DNA of 64,000 nucleotides from Erythrobacter sp047872805 (GCF_047872805.1 NZ_JBLQUK010000002.1:1-64000); one strand, 5' to 3'. Shown: positions 51,255-60,782, numbered from the stretch's first letter. Notes: generated by a model not told the origin, from the letters alone. Numbers and translations are program-made.

Positions 51255-51490
51255 GTGGTCATTTCCCGCCCTGTTGTTGTCGCGCACATCCGGTGCTTGC
51301 AGCGCGCACCCGCGACCGATTCGATCAAGAATCGTGCCAATGCGTGTCACACTTGGGTAGCTGATCCGTGCAAGGGCGCAAGGATCATTGCCGGTGCCCG
51401 GAGGGACTAGCAAGATTGTGCAGCGCAGCGCAATGGTGCTTAACTTCGCGGCGTTTGCTGCTTAAATATTAGGCAGTTCGAGAAGGGGTG

Positions 51491-52426
51491 CTAGAGCCGC
51501 AGGCCGGTCGTTTCGGGCAGGCCGCACATGATGTTGAGGTTCTGGATCGCAGCGCCAGACGCGCCCTTGCCGAGATTGTCGAGCCGGGCGATGAGGCGGG
51601 CCTGATAGTCACCTTCAAAGACGAACAATTCCATCCCGTCCCAAGGCTCCGCATTCTGACGCAAGAGCAGTTCGGAAATGTCGCGCGAGCCAGAACTGAC
51701 CGTCACGATCGGGCTGTCTGCATATTGCTTTTGCAGCGCGCCGAGCAGGATCGGCAGAGCGGGCTCGTCGAATTTATCGTCCAGAATTGCGTCCAAAGAG
51801 ATCGGAACATCGACGATCATTCCGCGGTGAGCCGGAACGACGGCTGGTGAAAACACCGGCGCCAAGCCCAGCCCGGCATACTTTTGCATCTCGGGAAGGT
51901 GTTTATGGTCGAGCCCGAGACCATAGGCCCGAAAGGCAATCGACCGATCGGACTCGAAACGATCAATGAGAGCGTTGCCGCCGCCCGAATATCCGCTCAC
52001 GGCGTTGACCGAATAAGGCCAGTCCGGCTCGATAAATTCTGCGCGCACCAAAGGCGCAACCAGCGCCAGAAATCCGGTCGGATAGCACCCCGGATTGCTC
52101 ACGAACTGCGCCCCAGCGATCTTGTCGTGCCCGATCAATTCGGGAAAGCCGTAGGTCCAGCCCTCGGCCACACGGTGCGCGCTGGAGGCGTCGATGATCC
52201 GCGTGTTCGACCCTGCGGCCAGCTTCACCGCTTCCTTCGCCGCATCATCGGGCAGGCACAGGATCGCGATGTCGGCTGCGTGCAAAGCCTCGCGCCGCGC
52301 GGCCTCATCCTTGCGGCTGTCATCATCCAGCACGATCATTTCGAACTCGCCGCGCCCCGCCAGCCGGTCGCGGATTTCAAGCCCGGTGGTCCCGGCGGCT
52401 CCGTCGATGAAAATGCGCGTCGTCAT
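51491..52426 (-). CDS. argC: N-acetyl-gamma-glutamyl-phosphate reductase (type 2)
   Basis: Encodes 311 residues, the short type-2 form. NADP-binding FIDGAAGTTGLEIRDRL, catalytic Cys114 (SNPGCYPTG) and His-bearing LDHKHLPEMQKYAG are clear. It reduces N-acetylglutamyl phosphate in arginine synthesis. A stand-alone gene just upstream of the glnBA operon on the same strand. Confidence 0.95.
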   Translation of the reverse strand: MTTRIFIDGAAGTTGLEIRDRLAGRGEFEMIVLDDDSRKDEAARREALHAADIAILCLPDDAAKEAVKLAAGSNTRIIDASSAHRVAEGWTYGFPELIGHDKIAGAQFVSNPGCYPTGFLALVAPLVRAEFIEPDWPYSVNAVSGYSGGGNALIDRFESDRSIAFRAYGLGLDHKHLPEMQKYAGLGLAPVFSPAVVPAHRGMIVDVPISLDAILDDKFDEPALPILLGALQKQYADSPIVTVSSGSRDISELLLRQNAEPWDGMELFVFEGDYQARLIARLDNLGKGASGAAIQNLNIMCGLPETTGLRL

Positions 52427-52458
52427 GGCGCGCAGCCATAGCCGCTTCGCTCAGCGCT

Positions 52459-52812
52459 TCAATCGGAAAGGCAATCGGCCTTGATATAGCCGCTGGGCCC
52501 GTCCGGGCCGAGGCAGCCCCACACCCATTGCCCCGCGCTGTCGAGCACTTCCACCCGCGTTCCAGGGGCAAAGCGGTGCAGCACCGCGCTGTCATCGCGG
52601 CTGTTTTCCAGCACATCTGCGCCGTCTTTGCCGACAAATCGTTCCTGCGGGATGACGTAATGCGCCGCGAGATGTTTCCCGGCCAGCGCGATATGCGCCA
52701 GATCGCCGCGCAGCGGCAAAGTGCCGGGCGCTGGCTTTGCCACCGGTCCGGTCAGGCCGATCACCCCGGTGGGCACGTCATAAATCTGGCTTTGGCTTTC
52801 CGCCCCGCTCAT
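52459..52812 (-). CDS. SH3-domain protein of unknown function
   Basis: Encodes 117 residues. No signal peptide. The C-terminal half is a bacterial SH3-like fold (SAVLHRFAPGTRVEVLDSAGQWVWGCLGPDGPSGYIKADCL); the N-terminus includes LRGDLAHIALAGKHLAAHYVIP, a segment typical of NlpC/P60 proteins preceded by SH3 units. It may be the SH3 module of a split cell-wall hydrolase. It lies 78 bases after the aminopeptidase stop, so it may be cotranscribed with it. Confidence 0.72.
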   Translation of the reverse strand: MSGAESQSQIYDVPTGVIGLTGPVAKPAPGTLPLRGDLAHIALAGKHLAAHYVIPQERFVGKDGADVLENSRDDSAVLHRFAPGTRVEVLDSAGQWVWGCLGPDGPSGYIKADCLSD

Positions 52813-52890
52813 TATCTTTTGAATTCCCCAGTCCCCGCTTGCCTGAGACTTTGATGAGCGCGCTTAGCCGCTGTTTACCGCTTGGGCAAG

Positions 52891-54291
52891 CTACCCACCG
52901 TAGCGGGTTTTGAGCATGTGCCATGCGGCGCGCAGGCCGTAAGCGGTGCCGCCCTTGGCCCGGCCCGGCTTGGGAAAGGGGCGCCAGGCAAAGGTGTCAA
53001 AATGCACCCAATCGATCGGCGTTCCGTCTTCCTTGGTGCCGACAAACCGGTCGAGGAACAATCCGGCGACGCTGGCCCCGGCGTAGGGATTGCTGTGCGA
53101 ATTGGCGATGTCGGCAATGTCAGAGGCGAGATATTCGCGGTAAGCTTCTGGCAAAGGCAGTCTCCACGGTTCGTCGCCATGCGCGCGGCCAGCCTCGATC
53201 ATCGCCTGCGCCGTGTCGTCGCGCCGCGCCATCATCGCGGCGTAATCGGGGCCCAGCGCCACCCGCGCCGCGCCGGTCAGCGTGGCGAAATCGATGATCA
53301 GATCGGGCTCCTCCTCACTTGCGCGGGTCAGCGCATCGCCCAGCACCAGCCGCCCTTCGGCATCGGTGTTGTGGATCTCCACGGTCAAACCCTGACGGCT
53401 GGACAGCACATCGCCGGGGCGAAAAGCGGGACCGGAAATGGCATTTTCCACCGCCGGGACCAGCAGGTGCAGCCGCACTCTCAGCCCCGCGCCCATGACC
53501 AGCCCGGCCAGCGCAATCGCATGCGCCGCGCCGCCCATATCCTTCTTCATCAGCCGCATTCCGGTCGCGGATTTGATGTCGAGCCCGCCCGAATCGAAAC
53601 ACACGCCCTTACCGACAATCGCCAGTATCGGCGCGTCCTTTGCGCCCCACTCCAGATGCAGCAGGCGCGGTGCGTGATGGCGTGCGGCGGCGCGACCGAC
53701 CGCGTGGATCATCGGATAGCCCTGTTCCAGCGCATCGCCCTTGGTCACGGTCAGTTGCCCGCCATAGGCCTTGGCCAGCTTTTCAGCCTCTGTCTCTAGC
53801 GCGGCCGGGCCCATATCCTCTGCCGGAGTGTTGACCAGATCACGCACCAGCATTTCCGCGCTCGCTTCGGCCATGACGGCGTCGATGCGGCCCGCCTGAT
53901 CGGTCAGCAAGATGCGCGGCCCGACCGCATTTTCATCCTTGCGATAACGATCGAAACGGTATTGCGCGGTCAGCCATCCGAACATTGCGGCACCCGGCTT
54001 GGCATCGATCAGCCGGTAAGTCCCGGCGGGCAGGTCTTCGGCCAGTTTGGCCAGGCACCAACTGGAAAGGTTTTCAGGATTGGCGATACCGCCGACCGCA
54101 AAATAGCTGTCGCCATCTGGCACGATCCCGGTCTGACCGGCGCTGCCTTCGAATTTCTGCGCCGTCAGGCTGGCGCGCTGCGAAAGGTTCAGCGCCCGCG
54201 ACCAGCTTTCAAAGCTGTCTTTGTTCACCAGTTTGATAGCGATGGCGCTTTGCCCGCGGTCGGGCTGAATCAGGTCTTTGATTTCGGTCAT
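52891..54291 (-). CDS. Leucyl aminopeptidase family M17 protein
   Basis: Encodes 466 residues. The M17 signature NTDAEGRLVLGDAL and the metal-binding VGKGVCFDSGGLDIKSATGMRLMKKDMGGAA are present, and the ending FAWRPFPKPGRAKGG is typical. It releases N-terminal amino acids using two metal ions, in the cytoplasm as a hexamer. The N-terminal domain is short compared with PepA and fits a PepB-like variant. Confidence 0.92.
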   Translation of the reverse strand: MTEIKDLIQPDRGQSAIAIKLVNKDSFESWSRALNLSQRASLTAQKFEGSAGQTGIVPDGDSYFAVGGIANPENLSSWCLAKLAEDLPAGTYRLIDAKPGAAMFGWLTAQYRFDRYRKDENAVGPRILLTDQAGRIDAVMAEASAEMLVRDLVNTPAEDMGPAALETEAEKLAKAYGGQLTVTKGDALEQGYPMIHAVGRAAARHHAPRLLHLEWGAKDAPILAIVGKGVCFDSGGLDIKSATGMRLMKKDMGGAAHAIALAGLVMGAGLRVRLHLLVPAVENAISGPAFRPGDVLSSRQGLTVEIHNTDAEGRLVLGDALTRASEEEPDLIIDFATLTGAARVALGPDYAAMMARRDDTAQAMIEAGRAHGDEPWRLPLPEAYREYLASDIADIANSHSNPYAGASVAGLFLDRFVGTKEDGTPIDWVHFDTFAWRPFPKPGRAKGGTAYGLRAAWHMLKTRYGG

Positions 54292-54355
54292 GGCCTGTCC
54301 ATAATCGCCGCGTCTTGCTTGTCACGCATCAATTCGGATTGGGGAACCTGCGTTT

Positions 54356-55192
54356 ATGATTAAGCCGCTAGACTGCTTGTTTGCCGCAGGCATCCTGCCA
54401 GCGCTGATCGCGTGTTCTTCGCCGCAGGATATGGGTGAAGAAATCGCCGTGGAGGAGGGTGAAACCGCTCAGTCCGTGCTCGAACGCCGAACTGCCGCTG
54501 GGGCCAAAGCGGTCGCCTTTGAGGACAATGCCGAAAGCAGCGGCGGTGGCGCGCGCGAATTTGCCTATGGCTGGCCTGCGCAGGTGTCCGCGATCCCGGC
54601 GCTGGCCGAAATGCTGACGGCACAGCGCGATGCAGCGCTGACCGCGCAGAAATCCGAATGGGAAGCCTCGCTGGCCGAATTTGCAGGCGAGGAATGTATC
54701 AGCTGCACCAGTCGGGGTTTTGGCAAGCAATGGGAAGTGGTGGCTGACCTGCCCCGGTTCCTGTCGCTGTCGGCGCAAAGTTATATCTATTCAGGAGGCG
54801 CGCATGGCAATTCGGATTTCGATGCGCTGGTGTGGGACCGCGAATCGGCGCGGGCGTTCACCCCTGCTGAAATGTTTGCGTCCACGGCGGCGCTCGATAC
54901 GGCGGTGCGAGAGGATTATTGCGCCGCGCTGGAGGATGAGCGGCGCGAGCGGCGCGGCGAATATTACTCGGCCAACGATGATGTGTTCGGCGATTGTCCG
55001 GGGGTTGAGGAATTGACCGTGCTCGTCGGGTCATCCACCGGGCGTGAGTTTGATCGGATTGGATTGCTCGCCGCGCCCTATGTTGCAGGGGCCTATGCCG
55101 AGGGTCCGTATGAAGTCACCTTGCCGGTGACCGCGCAGATTCTCGCAGCGGTCCGGCCCGAATATCGCGCAGCCTTTGCTGCGCCAGAGTAG
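54356..55192 (+). CDS. Lipoprotein with DUF4163/DUF3298-type domain
   Basis: Encodes 278 residues. The lipobox LIAC ends at Cys20. The mature part has the PdaC/RsiV-like region (EFAYGWPAQVSAIPALAEML) and the DUF3298 signature SYIYSGGAHGNSDFDALVWDRESARAFTPAEMF. The fold is shared by the sporulation or lysozyme-inhibitor-type RsiV proteins; in this Gram-negative its function is unknown. The divergent neighbour is the aminopeptidase gene. Confidence 0.85.
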   Translation: MIKPLDCLFAAGILPALIACSSPQDMGEEIAVEEGETAQSVLERRTAAGAKAVAFEDNAESSGGGAREFAYGWPAQVSAIPALAEMLTAQRDAALTAQKSEWEASLAEFAGEECISCTSRGFGKQWEVVADLPRFLSLSAQSYIYSGGAHGNSDFDALVWDRESARAFTPAEMFASTAALDTAVREDYCAALEDERRERRGEYYSANDDVFGDCPGVEELTVLVGSSTGREFDRIGLLAAPYVAGAYAEGPYEVTLPVTAQILAAVRPEYRAAFAAPE

Positions 55193-55231
55193 TCCTCGCA
55201 ATCGCGTGCGGGCTTCGCTATATGCTGCGGC

Positions 55232-56059
55232 ATGACCGAATATCAGCTCATCGAAAGCGATCAGACCGTCTACCGTGACGGCACGATCAAGCTCCACACC
55301 GAAGAAGGCTTTGCCGGAATGCGCGCCGCCGGGCGGCTGGCTGCGACCATCCTTGATGAAGTGGCGAACCTTGTTCAGCCCGGCGTGACCACCGACAGCA
55401 TTGACACGGCGGTGCGCGAAATGATGCTGGATGGCGGCGCGGTGCCAGCGACGCTGGGCTATCGCGGCTACACCCATTCGTGCTGCATTTCGATCAACCA
55501 TGTCATCTGCCACGGGATTCCGGGGCCAAAGGTGCTGAAGGAAGGGGACATACTGAACGTCGATGTCACCCCTTTGCTCGATGGCTGGCACGGTGACACT
55601 TCGCGGATGTATTTCGCCGGAGAGCCTTCGATCAAGGCCAAGCGACTGGTCGATGTGACCTATGAATGTCTGATGCTGGGGATCGATGCGGCGGCAAAGC
55701 CCGGCGCGCGGCTGGGCGATATTGGCGCGGCGATCGAAGCGCATGCTTCGCAGTTCCGCTATGGCGTGGTGCGCGAGTTTTGCGGGCATGGTCTGGGCCG
55801 CCTGTTCCATGACGCGCCCGAAGTGGTCCACGCCGCCAAGGCAGGCACCGGGCCGGAATTGAAACCCGGCATGTTCTTCACCATCGAACCGATGATCAAT
55901 CTCGGCAAGCCTTGGGCGAAAGTGCTCGGCGACGGCTGGACCGCCGTGACCCGCGACAAATCGCTGAGCGCGCAGTTCGAGCATTCACTGGCGATCACCG
56001 AGGACGGGGTGGAAATCTTCACCAAGAGCCCAACGGGCAAGGACAAACCGCCTTATTGA
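55232..56059 (+). CDS. map: Type I methionine aminopeptidase
   Basis: Encodes 275 residues. Metal ligands are Asp111, Asp122, His185, Glu219 and Glu250 (NVDVTPLLDGWHGDTSR; EFCGHGLGR; FTIEPMIN; QFEHSLAIT). His94 lies in HVICHGIPG. It removes initiator methionine. Its end is convergent with ccmB. Confidence 0.97.
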   Translation: MTEYQLIESDQTVYRDGTIKLHTEEGFAGMRAAGRLAATILDEVANLVQPGVTTDSIDTAVREMMLDGGAVPATLGYRGYTHSCCISINHVICHGIPGPKVLKEGDILNVDVTPLLDGWHGDTSRMYFAGEPSIKAKRLVDVTYECLMLGIDAAAKPGARLGDIGAAIEAHASQFRYGVVREFCGHGLGRLFHDAPEVVHAAKAGTGPELKPGMFFTIEPMINLGKPWAKVLGDGWTAVTRDKSLSAQFEHSLAITEDGVEIFTKSPTGKDKPPY

Positions 56060-56107
56060 TTGGCGCGGCCCTATCCGGGCGTGTGCTCTTTGGGATGATG
56101 ACCTCGG

Positions 56108-56758
56108 CTAAACCTCCCGCGCCGCCCTCACCGCCGCCCCTGCTGCAAACGGCGCAATCGCCACCAGCAGCAGGCTGATCGCCGCCACGAAGCCGAGGCT
56201 CGCCGCATCCTGACGGGCGAGGGCGCCGGCTCCGAAAATCAGGATCGGCAGCGCGAGCGGGACCAGCAGCAGGCCCGACAGCGCGGCTCCGGCGCGCAGG
56301 CTCGCAGTGAGTGCGGCGATAATCAGGCCAATCGCCGCCAGCCCTGGCGTCCCCGCCAGCAAGCCCAGCAACAGCAATTGCAGCGTCGGCCCGTCAATCG
56401 CCAGCAGCGCCGCTGCGGGGAAGGCAGCGAGGATCAGCGGCGGCCCGAAACTGAGCCAATGGGCCAGCAATCGCACCGCCATCACCACCTCTTCGGTGAT
56501 CCCGCGCAGCCGCAATTGATCGAACACGCCCAGTTCAATGTCTTCTGCCACCAGTCTTTCCAGCGGCAGGATCGCCGCCAGCAATGCCGCGATCCACACC
56601 ACCCCGCCGCCAGTGCGCGACAGCAGATTGGCATCCGGCCCCACGGCAAAGGGATAGAGCATCGCCACTGCGACAAAAAAAACCACCGGCAGCGCCGCGC
56701 CGCCGCCTGCAAAGGGGAAGAACCGGCCCAGATCGCGGCGCAGCAGCGCGGCGATCAT
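56108..56758 (-). CDS. ccmB: Heme exporter protein CcmB
   Basis: Encodes 216 residues with about six membrane helices (PVVFFVAVAMLYPF; GGVVWIAALLAAILPLERLVAED). The ERLVAEDIELGVFDQLRL loop is diagnostic. With CcmA and CcmC it supports delivery of heme to CcmE in System I cytochrome c maturation. It overlaps ccmA by 4 bases (ATGA). No ccmC or ccmD follows; the next gene is convergent. Confidence 0.93.
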   Translation of the reverse strand: MIAALLRRDLGRFFPFAGGGAALPVVFFVAVAMLYPFAVGPDANLLSRTGGGVVWIAALLAAILPLERLVAEDIELGVFDQLRLRGITEEVVMAVRLLAHWLSFGPPLILAAFPAAALLAIDGPTLQLLLLGLLAGTPGLAAIGLIIAALTASLRAGAALSGLLLVPLALPILIFGAGALARQDAASLGFVAAISLLLVAIAPFAAGAAVRAAREV

Positions 56759-57369
56759 GCCGCTTCCCCTGTTACAGAGGGCGCGTAATCGCCCAGTTCA
56801 AGGCTGCGCAGGCCTTCGATTGCCAGCACCTGATGCGAGGCGATCACGGCTATCCCGCCGCCGCTCACATGCATCTGGATCAGCGCCGTGACTTGCGCGA
56901 TCGCGGCCACGTCCAGCCCCGACAAGGGCTCATCCAGCAACCAGATCGGCACCCCGCGATTGAGCAGCGCAGCCAGCCCGGCGCGTTTCCGCTGGCCGGT
57001 CGAAAGATACCGCACCGGCACCTCCAGCAGCGGCTCCAGCCCCATCACCGCTAGCGCGCCCGACGGGTCGCTGCATCCGTCAATCCGCTGCCAGAACGCC
57101 AGCGCGCGGCCGAGCGATTGGTCGGGGTCGAGCGCGGGGCGTTCATCGAGCAGGCCAATGTCGCCCTCGTGCTGCACATTGCCCGCGAAGGGCGTTGTCA
57201 AACCGGCGAGCGCGCGCATCAGCGAGGTCTTGCCCGTGCCGTTCGCGCCGGTGATATGCAGCGCCTCTCCGCCCGTCAGCGCGAACGATAGCTTGCGAAA
57301 CAGCAGCCGGTCACCGCGCCGACAGGCAATATCCTTTGCCGAGATTGCGGGTGAGACTGAACCTTGCAT
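56755..57369 (-). CDS. ccmA: Cytochrome c biogenesis ATPase CcmA
   Basis: Encodes 204 residues. Walker A GANGTGKT is at 41-48, the ABC signature LSTGQRKR starts at 122, and Walker B ends at Asp146-Glu147 (WLLDEP). The remainder is typical of CcmA, the ATPase that drives release of holo-CcmE. First gene of a two-gene ccmAB unit, divergent from phhB. Confidence 0.95.
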   Translation of the reverse strand: MQGSVSPAISAKDIACRRGDRLLFRKLSFALTGGEALHITGANGTGKTSLMRALAGLTTPFAGNVQHEGDIGLLDERPALDPDQSLGRALAFWQRIDGCSDPSGALAVMGLEPLLEVPVRYLSTGQRKRAGLAALLNRGVPIWLLDEPLSGLDVAAIAQVTALIQMHVSGGGIAVIASHQVLAIEGLRSLELGDYAPSVTGEAA

Positions 57370-57432
57370 GCCTTGGTGCGTTAGGCAAAAGCGAGCTTTC
57401 TCACAACACTTGCCTCAAACGGAGCCGAAACG

Positions 57433-57735
57433 ATGCCCAGCGTCCCCGAACTGACCGAAGAAGAACGCGAACAATTGCTCACCGACCATCCCCAATGGCA
57501 ATTGGTGCGCGAAGGAAAAGCAATCATCCGCACATTCCAGTTCGGCGATTTCTCCGAAGCCTGGGGCTTCATGAGCCGCGTCGCATTGATCGCGGACCGC
57601 CACGACCACCATCCCGAATGGTCCAACGTCTATGCCAAGGTTGAGATTACCCTGACTACGCATGACGCGGGCAGCGAAGGTGGCCTGTCGATCCGTGATG
57701 CCAAGATGGCGCGCGCGATTGATGGGCTGGTGTAA
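57433..57735 (+). CDS. phhB: 4a-hydroxytetrahydrobiopterin dehydratase
   Basis: Encodes 100 residues. The family motif HDHHPEWSNVYAKVEITLTTHDAGS contains the His residues and Trp of the active site, and FSEAWGFMSRVA precedes it. It regenerates pterin cofactor after aromatic hydroxylation. No phenylalanine hydroxylase gene is in the window. Confidence 0.93.
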   Translation: MPSVPELTEEEREQLLTDHPQWQLVREGKAIIRTFQFGDFSEAWGFMSRVALIADRHDHHPEWSNVYAKVEITLTTHDAGSEGGLSIRDAKMARAIDGLV

Positions 57736-57755
57736 AGCGCGGCTTCGTCCGGGTC

Positions 57756-58565
57756 TTATCTCCCCAGCAAACCCGCCGCAGAGCGCTGTTGCTTGCGGAC
57801 CTTGCCGGGCATCCAGCGCTTGGCGAAATTGAGCTGGCGCGCGGTCTTGCCGACCAGATAATGCAGACCATCGCCGTGGACCGCGTTCCAGATCGTTTCG
57901 GCGACCTCTTCGACAGGGGTGATTTCCAGACCCGCCGCCTGCACCCGCGTGCGAATATTTTCATTGGTGCCGCGATTGCCCGTCCCGTCGAGCAGCGGGG
58001 TTTCGATAAAGCTGGGGCAGACCGATGACACTTTGATCCCGTCCGGTGCCCATTCGGCATCGAGACATTCGGCGATCCCGCGCACCGCGAATTTGGTGGC
58101 GCTGTAGACGCTCATGCCGCTGCCGCCGGTGATCCCGGCGGCGCTGGCGATATTGACCAGCGCCGATCCGGGTGCGGTCTTCTTGAGGTAGGGATAAACG
58201 GCCTGCGCGCCGTAAAGCACGCCGCGCAGATTGATATCGAGGCAGCGGTCAATCTCTTCGACTTCCAGCTCCGCCAGCGGGCCGCCAGTGCCGATCCCGG
58301 CGTTGTTGACCATCACATCAATCCGTCCGCCCGCAGCGGTGGCGGCGGATTCGAGCGCCACATCCCATGCCGCGCGGTCGCGCACGTCGAGCAGGTGCGA
58401 ATATTTGAAGCCCCCCTCGATCAGCCCCAGCGTGTCTTGCATCCCGGCGGCGTTGACATCGGCAATGCACACAAACCAGCCGCGTTCAGCGAAATGACGG
58501 GCGGTGGCGCGGCCGATGCCCGATGCTCCGCCAGTGATGAAGATGCTGCGCCGCTGGTCTGTCAT
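57756..58565 (-). CDS. Short-chain dehydrogenase/reductase
   Basis: Encodes 269 residues. Nucleotide-binding TGGASGIG (11-18), NNAGIGTGGPL, and catalytic Ser and YSATK (Tyr-x-x-x-Lys) are present. A classical NAD(P)-dependent SDR; the substrate is not clear. The C-terminus is longer than usual with a basic tail (KRWMPGKVRKQQRSA). It is convergent with phhB. Confidence 0.85.
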   Translation of the reverse strand: MTDQRRSIFITGGASGIGRATARHFAERGWFVCIADVNAAGMQDTLGLIEGGFKYSHLLDVRDRAAWDVALESAATAAGGRIDVMVNNAGIGTGGPLAELEVEEIDRCLDINLRGVLYGAQAVYPYLKKTAPGSALVNIASAAGITGGSGMSVYSATKFAVRGIAECLDAEWAPDGIKVSSVCPSFIETPLLDGTGNRGTNENIRTRVQAAGLEITPVEEVAETIWNAVHGDGLHYLVGKTARQLNFAKRWMPGKVRKQQRSAAGLLGR

Positions 58566-58646
58566 GTGATCCCTCTCCGATTGCGATTTGGGGGCCGGGT
58601 TTAGAAGGCAATGCTGCGGTTGTCATTCCCCTCGCGCTCTCTTTTC

Positions 58647-58735
58647 GTCATTGCGAGGAGCGTAGCGTTGAAGCAATCCAGAGCCTCCCGCAATGCGCTC
58701 TGGATTGCCGCGAAGCGTCGGCTTCTCGCAATGAC
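58647..58735. repeat. Palindromic interspersed repeat (REP-like)
   Basis: Bases 58647-58735 form a long imperfect palindrome: GTCATTGCGAGGAGCGTAGC at one end, TCTCGCAATGAC at the other, and CAATCCAGAGC mirrored by GCTCTGGATTG in the middle. Elements of this sequence occur widely in sphingomonad and other alphaproteobacterial genomes between genes. It separates the SDR gene from the S9 peptidase gene, both on the minus strand. Confidence 0.85.
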
Positions 58736-58746
58736 GATTTGAACAA

Positions 58747-60693
58747 TTACCCAGCCATTCCCTGCACATGGTCCGCGCCTTCGACCACTTCGGCGGTCGA
58801 GGGTTTCAGCACATCGCCCAGCGGTTCGGCGCGCCCGCCCAAATTCTGCGCGAGGAAATTCTCGGTAATAGCAAAGAAGCTGACCGAATTGGCAGGCTTG
58901 GCAAAGCCATGGCCTTCGTCGGGGTAAAGCACATAGGTGACGGGAATTCCGGCCTCCTTCATCGCGCCCACGATCTGATCGCTTTCGGACTGTTTGACGC
59001 GCGGGTCGTTGGCACCCTGCGCGATGAGCAGCGGCTTGGTGATGTCCTTCGCCTTGTAAAGCGGGCTGGCCGCTTTCAGCAGCGCGAGCCCTTCTTCGGT
59101 GCCGGGATTGCCCATGCGTTCGTGGAAGATTTTCACCATCGGTGCCCAATAGGGCGGAATGGTCGACAGCAGCGTTTCAAGGTTCGACGGGCCAACGATA
59201 TCGACCCCGCAGGCAAACACATCGGGCGTGAAGGCAAGGCCCGCCAGCGTCGCATAACCGCCATAGGAACCGCCCATAATCGCCACTTTGTCGCGTGGTG
59301 CGATGCCCTGTTGCACCGCCCATTCGACCGCGTCGATCAGATCATCGTGCATCGCCAGCCCCCATTGTTTGTTGCTGGCGTTGATGAAGCCTTTGCCAAA
59401 TCCGGTGGAGCCGCGGAAATTGACCGACAGCACGCTGTAGCCGCGATTGGCAAGCATTTGATGGATCGGGTTATACCCATAACCGTCGCGTGCCCAGGGC
59501 CCCCCGTGCACCAGCAGCACCATCGGCGTCGGCGCGGCGGGGCGTCCGCTGTGCTCAGCGTCGCTGCCTGCGGCGAGCGTCAGGTAAGACGGCAGGGTCA
59601 GCCCATCGCGGCTGGTGATCTCCACCGGGTGCATGGGTTGCAGCAGCGCGCCTTCGAGTTCGGGCCGGGTGACATAGAAAGGCTCAAGCGTGCCCGCATC
59701 GCGGTCATGGATATAGGTGCGGATCGGGGCGCTGACCGGGTCGTTCCAGACGATCCAAATGCGGTCGTCATCGGTGCGGCTCATGACCCCGAACTCGCCA
59801 TGGAATTGCTGACCAAGCCAGGCGAAGCTCGCGCCCACTTCCGGGTCGATCGCGGTCCATTCGGTTTTCAGATAGGTGACGGAATAGGCCTGCACCACGC
59901 CGGTCTGCTTGTGCCTGATCGTCCCGCCAATATCGGCGCGGTCGTCCTCTGCAATCAGCGTGCGCTCGCCGCTCGCGGTGTCCTGCGCATAAAGCGCAGC
60001 GGTGTCTCGCCCGCGCCCGTCGAGCCAGTAGAGCACGCTGCCATCTACCGTGTAGCCAGAAGGGGAGGTCGTCATCGAATCCTCCATCGCGGTGGTTTCA
60101 AACGGCTCTTCCTCCACCACATTGCCCGTCACGCGGAAATAATCGGTCCCGCCTGCCTCATTCTGCGCCATCGCCATGCGCAATGTCAGCGTGTCATCGG
60201 CCATGAAATGGGCATAGGCGTTGTTTTCATACACCAGATCGAGCGCGCCGGTTGAAAGGTTGAGCCGGTGGACATCGTGCCATTGCGGATCGCGGTTGTT
60301 GAGGCCGATCAATATGTGCTGCTTGTCGATCTGAGAGGACCCGACGATCATCACGCGGGTGTCCTCGAACGGGGTCAGGCATGTTTCCTCGCCGCTGGCG
60401 ATATCGACGCGGTAAAGCAGGAAATTCTCATCCCCGCCCTTGTCCTGAATATAGCCGACTGCGGTGGAATCGGGCGTCCAGAAATGTTCGCGGATAGGGC
60501 GGTCGTCGGCCTTGGTGACGGGTTTGGCATCATCGGGATTGGCGCGGGCCCCGACCCAGATGTTCATTACCCCTTCGTAAGGCGCGAGCCAGCTCAGCCA
60601 CTCACCATCCGGGCTGATCTTGCCTTGCGAACGGCTGGGGTTGCCGAACAGTGACCCGCGCGGAATGAGCGGAATGGTATCGAGTGCTGGCAT
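58747..60693 (-). CDS. Prolyl oligopeptidase family (S9C) peptidase
   Basis: Encodes 648 residues. An N-terminal beta-propeller-like region (SPDGEWLSWLAPYEGVMNIWV at 28-48) is followed by the alpha/beta hydrolase domain. The triad is Ser476 (GGSYGGYA), Asp563 (QGANDPRVKQ) and His595 (DEGHGF). It cleaves short peptides, possibly as an acylaminoacyl peptidase. No signal peptide is seen, so it is cytoplasmic. Its stop abuts the interspersed repeat. Confidence 0.93.
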   Translation of the reverse strand: MPALDTIPLIPRGSLFGNPSRSQGKISPDGEWLSWLAPYEGVMNIWVGARANPDDAKPVTKADDRPIREHFWTPDSTAVGYIQDKGGDENFLLYRVDIASGEETCLTPFEDTRVMIVGSSQIDKQHILIGLNNRDPQWHDVHRLNLSTGALDLVYENNAYAHFMADDTLTLRMAMAQNEAGGTDYFRVTGNVVEEEPFETTAMEDSMTTSPSGYTVDGSVLYWLDGRGRDTAALYAQDTASGERTLIAEDDRADIGGTIRHKQTGVVQAYSVTYLKTEWTAIDPEVGASFAWLGQQFHGEFGVMSRTDDDRIWIVWNDPVSAPIRTYIHDRDAGTLEPFYVTRPELEGALLQPMHPVEITSRDGLTLPSYLTLAAGSDAEHSGRPAAPTPMVLLVHGGPWARDGYGYNPIHQMLANRGYSVLSVNFRGSTGFGKGFINASNKQWGLAMHDDLIDAVEWAVQQGIAPRDKVAIMGGSYGGYATLAGLAFTPDVFACGVDIVGPSNLETLLSTIPPYWAPMVKIFHERMGNPGTEEGLALLKAASPLYKAKDITKPLLIAQGANDPRVKQSESDQIVGAMKEAGIPVTYVLYPDEGHGFAKPANSVSFFAITENFLAQNLGGRAEPLGDVLKPSTAEVVEGADHVQGMAG

Positions 60694-60765
60694 GGTGTCT
60701 CCCTTGGATAAGGGTGACAGCTAGGGATGGGGTTAGCGAAAAGGAAGGTCGGATCGACCGATAAG

Positions 60766-60782
60766 CTAGGTCCTGACCCTAA
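60766..60782. repeat. Short dispersed repeat, copy 2
   Basis: CTAGGTCCTGACCCTAA overlaps the stop codon of the DNA glycosylase gene and matches 15 of 17 bases of the copy at 13820-13836. Both copies sit at the 3' end of a gene. Confidence 0.4.

Noticed and set aside
51280..51310. GCAC/GTGC dyads upstream of glnB as an NtrC site
   Set aside because: The half-sites are spaced 5 bases rather than the 7 of the TGCAC-type NtrC consensus, and no second matching site or sigma-54 promoter (GG-N10-GC) is convincing.
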